Part shown: positions 6,168 through 12,555 of the stretch, in pieces
Layout of the letters: each line of letters starts with the position of its first letter
Numbering within the stretch: the first letter of the stretch is position 1
Source: a virus
Length of the DNA: 23,110 bases
Virus record (IMG/VR): IMGVR_UViG_3300030104_000768
Location: 1-23,110 of that record
Reading direction: 5' to 3' (one strand)
Position numbers and translations under genes: made by a program
The notes under the pieces: generated by a model
Seen by the model: the letters and a program-made list of their open reading frames with translations, nothing else
Told to the model about the DNA's origin: nothing
Databases searched by the model: none

Positions 6168-6427
6168 GACTAGCAATAGTAATTGATGTAGATGGTGACA
6201 TCATGTATGTGCCAGAAGATACAGATGGATTTCCTAATTACCCTAAGCCTCGACTGTTCGACAACTTCGAAGATGCACAAGAGGAGTGTAACAAGTGGAA
6301 TACTGGTGTGATAGTAGACTACAATACTAACAGGTCTGTTGATAAGAAAAGTTGCTACAACGACATCAGACCATTTGATTTGGATGAACGCAACAGAGCA
6401 AAAGAGAGGAGCGATACAAACTCATGA
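6164..6427 (+). CDS. Small acidic hypothetical protein (87 aa)
   Basis: It is coupled upstream and downstream by ATGA (6164-6167, 6424-6427), with AGGAG at 6152-6156 before the start. The protein starts with a strand (MRLAIVIDVDGDIMYVPED), then a Pro/Tyr-rich loop (YPKPRLFDNFEDAQEEC), a helix, and a strongly charged C-terminus. The Asp-rich beginning is not a clear HAD or nucleotide-binding motif, since the conserved Thr and Lys are missing. It is soluble and acidic overall. I do not recognise a family. Confidence 0.7.
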   Translation: MRLAIVIDVDGDIMYVPEDTDGFPNYPKPRLFDNFEDAQEECNKWNTGVIVDYNTNRSVDKKSCYNDIRPFDLDERNRAKERSDTNS

Positions 6428-6600
6428 GCATGTATTATTCAGGAATGATTCTTTATTTATTAGGTGCTATCCTAGTATTAACTATAGTTGAAAAGGTAGA
6501 ATATGGCAGTCCTTTAATTTTTGCCTTGACATGGCCAGTAATTTCTGTATTAGTAATCTTGGAAACACTTTGGGATTTAATCTATGGCAGAAAACGATAA
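6424..6600 (+). CDS. Small two-helix membrane protein (58 aa)
   Basis: It starts in an ATGA overlap and extends 17 bases into the primase-helicase gene in another frame. The sequence has two hydrophobic stretches, about residues 8-22 (MILYLLGAILVLTIV) and 31-53 (LIFALTWPVISV and following), separated by the short polar turn EKVEYGS and closed by a basic tail (YGRKR). That is the layout of a small inner-membrane hairpin with a cytoplasmic basic end. A pinholin-like or membrane-interference role is possible, but its place among early genes rather than beside lysis genes argues against a main holin. It is too short for most gene callers. Confidence 0.65.
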   Translation: MSMYYSGMILYLLGAILVLTIVEKVEYGSPLIFALTWPVISVLVILETLWDLIYGRKR

Positions 6601-8188
6601 CCCACATTTAGCTTGTCCGTATGTAGAGTGCGGATCAAGTGATGCATTCAACTGGAATGATGATGGCTATGGTCACTGTCATTCATGCAGTAATTCCTAC
6701 CCGATGAAAAACATGCCAGAAGTTTTTGACTGGGTAGCACAAGAGTATCCACTTAAGGAGAGGAGAAATATCATGGATATAGAAATTGATGGTATGACTT
6801 ACGATAGTATCAGAAGTATTGATGCTGATGTCTGTGAGTTATACGGGATACAGTTACAGACTAGTGAGGGCAGACCGATACGTTATGCCTACAAGTATCC
6901 ACACACTATTAAGTACAGAGCCTATCAGGATAAGTCCAAGACTTGGATGAAAGACAAGGGACTTGGTATGCACTTCTTGTTTGGCCCTGAGTTTAACGCA
7001 GGTACTAGCCAACGTATCTATATAACTGAGGGTGAGTTCGATGCTGCATCTCTCTATCAGATACTTGGTAAAACATTTCCTGTTAAGTCTTTACCAAGCG
7101 CAAGCATTGGTGAGAAGTTTATCAAGCACAACCACGCTTACTTGTCGTCATTCAAAGAGATTATCTATGCCGGTGAGCTAGATGACGCAGGGCGTAGAGC
7201 TGCTGACAAATTATATCAAGCATTTCCAGATAAGTTCTGGTATGTTCCTATGACCAAACACAAAGATGCCAACGACTTTCTAGAGCATGGCGATGGTAAT
7301 GATCTGATGTGGGCTGCAAAGAAACCACAGCGTTACTCACCAGAGAATTTCTTCTGCTCTGATGTAGATGTCGAACAGGCAATCTTAAATGAAAACCCTT
7401 ACGAGTATGTACCCACTGGTCATTCTGGCCTCGATGACAAGATACGTGGTATGGTTAAGGGAGGTCTTACCTTTATCAAAGCTCCTCGTGGTACTGGTAA
7501 GACCGAAGTTATTCGGTACTTTGAGACTGGGCTATTGCGTGACAACGATACACGCATAGCTCTACTACACATGGAGGAGATGAAGTCCACAACCTATCGT
7601 GCTATGGCTACCTACCACCTCGGTATTAATGTTAGAACTAAAGATGATGCCAAGGAGAATGGTTACTCAGAAGATAGTGTAATCAAAGCCGCACAGGATA
7701 TGACACAAGGAGAACGCACAATTGTTTTTGAAATGCGCAGTCATGACGATCCTCTTAAGCTCCTCGATTATACCAGACTTGCTGCATCTGTATATGGAGC
7801 TGATTTTATTTTTGTTGACCACGTTCAACGACTTGCATATCTCTCCCAGTCTGGTGTAGATGGTGCTACCAGTACACTCACCACGCTAGGTTCACGTATG
7901 GCACAGCTTGCCAAGGAACTTAGCATTGGTGTAGTATTTATATCACAGGTCAATGATGATGGACGTACAAAGTATGCAGGGTCTCTTGAAGAAGAAGCTA
8001 TCATATGTATAAAGATTGAGCGTGACTCAGAGTCAGAAGATGAAATACTTCAGAACACTACTGATTTTATTGTTGACAAGAACAGACCATTTGCTAAGTT
8101 AGGTAGAGCAGGGTCAGTCTATTACGATCCAGAGACTACCATACTAACTGAAGAAGCACCATATCAAGGGAGTGTAATTGCCGCATGA
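6584..8188 (+). CDS. T7 gp4-like DNA primase-helicase
   Basis: This 534-aa protein primes lagging strands and unwinds DNA at the fork. An N-terminal zinc ribbon has Cys11, Cys16, Cys32 and Cys35; the first pair is CX4C rather than T7's CX2C. A TOPRIM domain follows, with Glu149 (ITEGEFDA), ExD at 198-200 (GELDDAG, where Glu replaces the usual first Asp) and KDANDF at 227-232. The RecA-like helicase has Walker A at 300-307 (APRGTGKT), catalytic Glu331 (HMEEM), Walker B ending at Asp412 (FIFVDHVQ) and a Gln sensor at 455 (VFISQVN). It is similar in length to T7 gp4 (566 aa). The full-length start has only a poor Shine-Dalgarno (TTGGGAT), while Met64 has an excellent one. It joins the polymerase gene by ATGA. 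Confidence 0.95.
   Translation: MAENDNPHLACPYVECGSSDAFNWNDDGYGHCHSCSNSYPMKNMPEVFDWVAQEYPLKERRNIMDIEIDGMTYDSIRSIDADVCELYGIQLQTSEGRPIRYAYKYPHTIKYRAYQDKSKTWMKDKGLGMHFLFGPEFNAGTSQRIYITEGEFDAASLYQILGKTFPVKSLPSASIGEKFIKHNHAYLSSFKEIIYAGELDDAGRRAADKLYQAFPDKFWYVPMTKHKDANDFLEHGDGNDLMWAAKKPQRYSPENFFCSDVDVEQAILNENPYEYVPTGHSGLDDKIRGMVKGGLTFIKAPRGTGKTEVIRYFETGLLRDNDTRIALLHMEEMKSTTYRAMATYHLGINVRTKDDAKENGYSEDSVIKAAQDMTQGERTIVFEMRSHDDPLKLLDYTRLAASVYGADFIFVDHVQRLAYLSQSGVDGATSTLTTLGSRMAQLAKELSIGVVFISQVNDDGRTKYAGSLEEEAIICIKIERDSESEDEILQNTTDFIVDKNRPFAKLGRAGSVYYDPETTILTEEAPYQGSVIAA
6755..6775 (+). promoter_or_regulatory. Internal ribosome binding site and start codon (Met64) for a helicase-only form
   Basis: AAGGAGAGGAG (6755-6765) lies seven bases before the in-frame ATG at 6773, which is codon 64. 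Initiation here would omit the zinc ribbon and give a 471-aa protein with TOPRIM and helicase domains. In T7 gene 4, the short 4B form also begins at Met64 and lacks primer synthesis. The internal site is stronger than the one for the full-length start at 6584. Two-product expression is an inference from this match. Confidence 0.7.
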
Positions 8189-10029
8189 TTGTATTTGATG
8201 TAGAAGCTAATGGTTTATTAGATGATGCTACAAAGATACACTGTCTGTCTTATACAACTGACGGTGTTACTTATGATACACTGTTTGACTATGACGGTAT
8301 GAAAGATCTACTACTAAATCAGCAAGGTTTAATAGGTCATAACATTATCAGGTATGATATACCATTACTAGAAAAGATCTTAGGTATTAAGATTGAAGCT
8401 AGGTTGTTTGATACATTACCTATGTCTTGGGTTCTTAACTACAACAGACCTAAGCATGGGCTTGAGTCTTTTGGTGAAGACTTTGGAATACCTAAGCCTA
8501 AGATAGATGACTGGAACAACCTTACTCAGGACGACTACCGTCACCGTTGTGTTGAGGATGTTAAGATTAACTGGAAGCTATGGCAGGATGTATTGAAAAG
8601 GTTTATGTTTATATACAAAAGTAAGACTGAATTAGATAAGTTCTTTCGATACTTGCAGTTTAAGATGGACTGTGCAGCAGAAGCTGAAAGAGTAGGCTGG
8701 AGATTGGATGTCGGTTTAGCTAAAGATTGTGTCGCAAAACTAACAGAGCAACAATCATCTAAAATTAATGAACTGAAAGGTGTAATGCCCAGAGTAAAAA
8801 TTACTACTAAGAAATCTAAACCTAAAGTTTGTTTCAAGAAGGATGGCTCACCTTCATCTCATGGTGAGAGATGGTTTGCTTTACTTGATGAACACGAACT
8901 ACCAAGACATTACGAAGGAGAAGTGGAAGTTATTAAAGGTTGGGATCAACCTAACCCTAACTCTAATGATCAAGTAAAGAGTTGGTTATTTTCTTTAGGT
9001 TGGGAACCTTGTACTTTTAATTATATCAAGGAGTCACCAACAGAAACAAGGCTCGTACCACAAGTACGAAGTAATGGTGAGCTTACTAAATCAGTTAAGA
9101 GATTGATAAAAGATAATCCAGTTGTAAGTGTATTAGATGGACTCACCGTTATACAACACAGACTAAAAATCTTTGAGGGTTTTTTAGAATGTGAGTACAA
9201 TGGTTACGTAAGAGCTGAGATTGATGGTCTTACAAATACGTTACGTTTTAAACACAAGAAACCTCTTGTCAATTTACCTGCTGTAGATAAGCCTTGGGGT
9301 AAAGAAGTACGTGGTTGTCTTACAGTTCCAGATGGTTACACACTGTGTGGTGCTGACATGACTTCACTGGAGGACACAACCAAACGACACTACATGTATC
9401 CCTATGATCCAGACTATGTAAATGATATGTCACAAGATGGATTTGATCCTCACCTTGACTTAGCTTTACATGCTAATGCTGTATCTCAAATAGAGATAGA
9501 CGAGTACAATGCAGGTAGAAACGATCAACTTAAAGACTTACGTAAAGACTTTAAAGTAGTTAATTACTCTGCTACCTATGGCGTAGGCAAGGCTAAGTTA
9601 GCACGTACTACTGGTATGTCAGAGTCAGCAGCACAAGAGTTGCTTGATGCATATTGGAAACGTAACTGGTCTGTCAAAGCTTTTATCGACAAGCAGAAAG
9701 TGCGAAAGATAAATGACGAGATGTGGGTACAGAATCCAGTAAGTAAGTTCTGGCACTCACTTCGATATGAGAAGGATGTATTCTCTACACTCAATCAATC
9801 GACTGGTGCTTACTGTTTTGATAAGTGGGTTGCTTACTACAGAACTCGTAGGCCAAATATCATTGGACAGTTTCACGATGAATCAATTAACTTAGTTAGA
9901 AAAGGAGAAGAAGATGAGCACAGTTCCGCACTAGAATGGGCAATAAAAAAACTTAACCAAAATCTTAAATTAAATGTTGACTTAGGTATTGAAATACAGT
10001 ATGGTCAACGTTATAGTGACGTACATTAA
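8185..10029 (+). CDS. T7-like family A DNA polymerase with 3'-5' exonuclease
   Basis: This 614-aa replicative polymerase has an intact proofreading domain: Asp5/Glu7 (FDVEANG), His52-Asn53-Asp58 (GHNIIRYD) and Asp125 (CVEDVK). The polymerase domain has motif A Asp391/Glu396 (ADMTSLED), O-helix residues Arg453, Lys457, Tyr461 and Tyr465 (RKDFKVVNYSATYG) and motif C His564-Asp565-Glu566 (GQFHDESI). The position equivalent to E. coli Pol I Phe762 is Tyr461, as in T7 (Tyr526). It is shorter than T7 gp5 (704 aa), and I see no clear equivalent of the thioredoxin-binding loop. It overlaps the primase-helicase stop by ATGA and is followed closely by the SSB gene, forming the core replisome operon. 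Confidence 0.95.
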   Translation: MIVFDVEANGLLDDATKIHCLSYTTDGVTYDTLFDYDGMKDLLLNQQGLIGHNIIRYDIPLLEKILGIKIEARLFDTLPMSWVLNYNRPKHGLESFGEDFGIPKPKIDDWNNLTQDDYRHRCVEDVKINWKLWQDVLKRFMFIYKSKTELDKFFRYLQFKMDCAAEAERVGWRLDVGLAKDCVAKLTEQQSSKINELKGVMPRVKITTKKSKPKVCFKKDGSPSSHGERWFALLDEHELPRHYEGEVEVIKGWDQPNPNSNDQVKSWLFSLGWEPCTFNYIKESPTETRLVPQVRSNGELTKSVKRLIKDNPVVSVLDGLTVIQHRLKIFEGFLECEYNGYVRAEIDGLTNTLRFKHKKPLVNLPAVDKPWGKEVRGCLTVPDGYTLCGADMTSLEDTTKRHYMYPYDPDYVNDMSQDGFDPHLDLALHANAVSQIEIDEYNAGRNDQLKDLRKDFKVVNYSATYGVGKAKLARTTGMSESAAQELLDAYWKRNWSVKAFIDKQKVRKINDEMWVQNPVSKFWHSLRYEKDVFSTLNQSTGAYCFDKWVAYYRTRRPNIIGQFHDESINLVRKGEEDEHSSALEWAIKKLNQNLKLNVDLGIEIQYGQRYSDVH

Positions 10030-10043
10030 CAATGGAGGGCCGC

Positions 10044-10553
10044 ATGGCTACACGTAAAGTAAAATTAACTGGTACTGCAGAGTGGGCAAAAGTATTTGCT
10101 CAGAACCGTGACTTGAAAGGTTTTCAAGGTGCGTTTGAAGATCACGATGGTGCTTGCACTATTGACCTATTCATGGATGAAAAGAATGTTGCTGCATTAA
10201 AAGCATCACGTTCAATTAAGAGTCCAAAGGATGTAGGTAATGGTCTATTTAAAACTAAGTTCATACGTAAGTTTAATACAGGCAGGGATTGGGATAGTGG
10301 CGCACCTACTGTTACTAATTCTGATGGTGTTACTTGGGACTTCGATACTGATGGTCCCATTGGGAATGGCTCTACTGTAGAGGTCATGCTATCGGTGTAT
10401 GATACCAGTTACAAAGATCGTCCCGGCACTAGGCTTGATTCCGTAAAGGTTATCAACCATGTGCCAGTGGATAATGTAATCCAAGCTGAGACTATATCAG
10501 CGGATACCCTGCCGAAGGCAGATAAAAAAGAAGCAGACGCAGTTCTGTTCTAG
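10044..10553 (+). CDS. Single-stranded DNA-binding protein, T7 gp2.5-like
   Basis: ATG 10044 (169 aa) follows GGAGGG (10034-10039) closely; the ATG at 10032 would place the Shine-Dalgarno inside the gene. The protein is a small OB-fold candidate with strand-rich segments (TGTAEWAKVF, CTIDLFMDEK, STVEVMLSVYD). Its C-terminal tail is charged and flexible and ends in Phe (KKEADAVLF). T7 gp2.5 also ends in an acidic tail with a terminal Phe that contacts the polymerase and helicase, so the tail here probably serves the same purpose. It sits between polymerase and exonuclease as expected for a replisome SSB. A strong hairpin terminator follows 17 bases after its stop, which would give it its own dosage relative to the downstream genes. 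Family assignment rests on context and the tail more than on sequence identity. Confidence 0.8.
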   Translation: MATRKVKLTGTAEWAKVFAQNRDLKGFQGAFEDHDGACTIDLFMDEKNVAALKASRSIKSPKDVGNGLFKTKFIRKFNTGRDWDSGAPTVTNSDGVTWDFDTDGPIGNGSTVEVMLSVYDTSYKDRPGTRLDSVKVINHVPVDNVIQAETISADTLPKADKKEADAVLF

Positions 10554-10570
10554 TACTCCTCTCTCAACTA

Positions 10571-10594
10571 AGCCCCCTTCGGGGGGCTACTTTT
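10571..10594 (+). terminator. Intrinsic terminator with UUCG tetraloop
   Basis: AGCCCCC (10571-10577) pairs perfectly with GGGGGCT (10582-10588) around a TTCG loop, followed by ACTTTT. This is a very stable hairpin with a short U-run, oriented to stop + strand transcripts after the SSB gene. The U-run is short, so read-through to the exonuclease gene is likely. No promoter is evident between it and the next gene. Confidence 0.9.
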
Positions 10595-10605
10595 AAGGAT
10601 ATAAT

Positions 10606-11460
10606 ATGAAAAATATTGACACTCTAGTAGAAGATCTTGAGTCAGTTATCTATGGTCAAGGTGGTTGGAGAAAGTCTATTGCAGAAGAGATGGGTAAGAA
10701 TATTGGTATAGTCGCAAGTAAAAGATTTAGTAAGCCACAAGAACCTCGTGGTTATCTTTCACTGTCGTCAATAGGTACACCCTGTAAACGTAAGCTGTGG
10801 TATAAAGTTAATCAGCCAAGAATTGGTGAGCCACTAGATGCTAAGATGCTTCTTAAGTTTTTCTATGGAGATATGATAGAAGAACTAATACTTGCTATGG
10901 TAAAAGCAGCAGGTCATAAGCTAGAAGGTATGCAGGATCGTGTTACTGTACATGGTATACGTGGACACAGAGATGCAGTTATTGACGGTATGACTGTGGA
11001 TGTAAAGTCTTGTAGTCCTTTTGCTTTTAAAAAGTTTCGTGATGGTGAGCTGAGAGGTAATGATCCTTTCGGTTACATCAGTCAACTATCTTCTTATGTT
11101 TATGCAGCACAAGATGATCCACTAGTTACAGATAAAAATCGTGGTGCTTTTCTAGCTATCGACAAAGTTAATGGAGAGATATGCCTTGACGTATATGATT
11201 TTTCTAATGAGCTTTCTACCAAACAAACAGAGATGGAGGCTGCAAAAACTATGGTCGCAGGTGACATACCTATTGAGCGTATATCACCCGTACCTGCCAG
11301 CAAGTCTAGTCCTAACACCAAGTTAGATAAGTCTTGCCAGTTCTGTGAGTACAAGAAAGCTTGTTGGCCTAACCTAAGAATGTTTGAATACTCTTACGGC
11401 ATTGAGTATCTGGTTCATGTAGAGAAACCACCAAAGGTTCCAGAGATTACCAATGGCTAG
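10606..11460 (+). CDS. PD-(D/E)XK exonuclease with Cas4/AddB-type Fe-S cysteines
   Basis: This 284-aa RecB-like nuclease probably acts in place of T7 gp6 exonuclease, processing recombination or replication ends and degrading host DNA. Cys60 (GTPCKRKLW) and Cys244, Cys247 and Cys253 (CQFCEYKKAC) reproduce the split four-Cys arrangement that holds a 4Fe-4S cluster in Cas4 and AddB nucleases. The catalytic core has Glu92 (GDMIEE), Asp123 (GHRDAVID), Asp132 and Lys134 (VDVKS) and a QLSSYVYA motif. AAGGA at 10595-10599 gives the start. The terminator lies just upstream, and the next gene, a resolvase, overlaps by eight bases, pairing two DNA-cutting enzymes. All expected active-site residues are present. 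Confidence 0.88.
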   Translation: MKNIDTLVEDLESVIYGQGGWRKSIAEEMGKNIGIVASKRFSKPQEPRGYLSLSSIGTPCKRKLWYKVNQPRIGEPLDAKMLLKFFYGDMIEELILAMVKAAGHKLEGMQDRVTVHGIRGHRDAVIDGMTVDVKSCSPFAFKKFRDGELRGNDPFGYISQLSSYVYAAQDDPLVTDKNRGAFLAIDKVNGEICLDVYDFSNELSTKQTEMEAAKTMVAGDIPIERISPVPASKSSPNTKLDKSCQFCEYKKACWPNLRMFEYSYGIEYLVHVEKPPKVPEITNG

Positions 11461-11809
11461 AGCAGCTAAAGCAAAAGGTCGTCTTGGACAAAATGAAATC
11501 AGAGATAAGATACTGGAAACATTTCCTGATCTAGAACCTGATGACGTTAGGTCTACTACTATGGGAGATACCGGTGAAGATATTCAACTATCTCCTGCAG
11601 CTAGAAAAAAGATACCAATAACAATAGAAGTTAAAAGAAGAAAGTCTGCACTGAAAACTGTGTATGACTATATAGAACAAGCTGAAGCTCATGGTAAAGG
11701 TGAGCCTGTAGTTTGTTATAGATCAGATCGTAAGCCTTGGGTTGTTATGATAGGCTTAGATCATTACATGAACTTGTTAAAATACTGGGGTAATAATAAT
11801 GATAGTTAA
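11453..11809 (+). CDS. Endonuclease / Holliday-junction resolvase-like protein (118 aa)
   Basis: The N-terminus is basic (MARAAKAKGRLGQNEIRDKI). A PD-(D/E)XK-type core follows: Glu42-Asp43 (GDTGEDIQLS), Glu59 and Lys61 (ITIEVKRRK), then an alpha helix (TVYDYIEQAEAH) and a strand (EPVVCYRSD). Size, order and the E-V-K motif fit archaeal Hjc-type or T7 endonuclease I-type resolvases, although the Asp-to-Glu spacing (16) is longer than in T7 endonuclease I. It probably cleaves branched DNA before packaging and assists host DNA breakdown with the adjacent exonuclease. Its start overlaps the exonuclease end, and its own end overlaps the next small gene by 11 bases. Confidence 0.8.
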   Translation: MARAAKAKGRLGQNEIRDKILETFPDLEPDDVRSTTMGDTGEDIQLSPAARKKIPITIEVKRRKSALKTVYDYIEQAEAHGKGEPVVCYRSDRKPWVVMIGLDHYMNLLKYWGNNNDS

Positions 11810-12035
11810 AGTATGGGACGTAATAGAAGGCCCAATAAGTGTAGAAGAATACCCAGATGAAGCACCCGATGGTGCTAACTGGTACATGGTTTGTAGAACA
11901 GAAGTAGATGGTGTTATAGCAGATGATAACTTTTGGTTTGAAGATTTTGATGATGCCTATGAATGGCAAAAACATTTTATGAAAACAATCGAACCATTAG
12001 AGATTGACATGACTACCATGTATGGATATAACTAG
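11799..12035 (+). CDS. Small acidic hypothetical protein (78 aa)
   Basis: It starts inside the end of the resolvase gene (11-nt overlap). The protein begins with a strand (MIVKVWDVIEGPISVEEYPD), has a central Trp/Cys strand (NWYMVCRTEVDGV), and a Phe/Asp-rich helix (WFEDFDDAYEWQKHF). It is strongly acidic, small and probably a soluble alpha/beta protein. Negative charge of this degree is common in phage DNA-mimic inhibitors, but also in many unrelated small proteins. No family is recognised. Confidence 0.65.
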   Translation: MIVKVWDVIEGPISVEEYPDEAPDGANWYMVCRTEVDGVIADDNFWFEDFDDAYEWQKHFMKTIEPLEIDMTTMYGYN

Positions 12036-12044
12036 GGGTTCGTC

Positions 12045-12206
12045 ATGGAGTTTGAGATTAATATAATACTAAGAGTAGATCCAGATGCAAACTTCTTGGA
12101 GACTTCTGGCGATAACACTGAGGTAATATCTGAGTTAGTTAAAAATTATTTATACGACATAGATGATGCAAAAGTACTAGAATGTGAGGTAACATATGAT
12201 AAATAA
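12045..12206 (+). CDS. Tiny acidic protein (53 aa), unknown function
   Basis: It begins nine bases after the previous stop and overlaps the MazG start by 11 bases in another frame. AGGGG (12034-12038) is a weak Shine-Dalgarno six bases before the ATG. The sequence is MEFEINIILRVDPDANFLET, then a helix (TEVISELVKNYLYDI) and a strand (AKVLECEVTYD), giving a compact beta-alpha-beta layout. Net charge is negative. Gapless packing supports it as real. Function unknown. Confidence 0.6.
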   Translation: MEFEINIILRVDPDANFLETSGDNTEVISELVKNYLYDIDDAKVLECEVTYDK

Positions 12207-12555
12207 ATGGACTGATATAGACTCTTTTGAGTTGTTTAATTCTAATCAAATGAATGACTATCAAAGAGCTGCAGCAAGCACAGCTATATATAAACAAGAA
12301 CATGCAGTAATATACCCTGCACTAGGTTTAGCTGCAGAAGCAGGGGAGGTAGCAAATAAAGTAAAGAAGATACTACGTGATGGTGAGTTTAATAGGGAAG
12401 CTATTGCTGACGAAGTAGGGGATTGCCTGTGGTATATAGCCGCATTGTGTAGAGACCTAAATGTTAATATGCAAGACATTGCTGATAACAATATTAAAAA
12501 ATTAAAAGATAGACAAGAGCGTGGTGTACTGTCAGGATCGGGGGATAAGAGATGA
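12196..12555 (+). CDS. mazG: MazG-like nucleotide pyrophosphohydrolase
   Basis: This 119-aa protein has the MazG/all-alpha NTP-PPase signature: an N-terminal helix with YQRAAASTAIY, the acidic metal site AAEAGEVANKVKK, the second metal helix DEVGDCLWYIAALCRDL, and a terminal NNIKKLKDRQERG. Both acidic clusters needed for Mg2+ binding are present. The family hydrolyses (d)NTPs to monophosphates. In marine phages MazG is thought to influence nucleotide pools or host (p)ppGpp-linked physiology, although direct ppGpp hydrolysis by phage MazG has been questioned. It is joined by ATGA (12552-12555) to the ribonucleotide reductase gene, placing it in the dNTP-supply block. Confidence 0.92.
   Translation: MINKWTDIDSFELFNSNQMNDYQRAAASTAIYKQEHAVIYPALGLAAEAGEVANKVKKILRDGEFNREAIADEVGDCLWYIAALCRDLNVNMQDIADNNIKKLKDRQERGVLSGSGDKR

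Noticed and set aside
10600-10605. TATAAT as a promoter -10 for the exonuclease gene
   Set aside because: It abuts the ATG, leaving no room for a leader with a Shine-Dalgarno, and no -35 lies 17 bp upstream, where the terminator hairpin sits.
12030-12050. GGTTCG as part of a tRNA T-loop or att core
   Set aside because: No cloverleaf arms or acceptor stem flank it; it lies in a gene junction.
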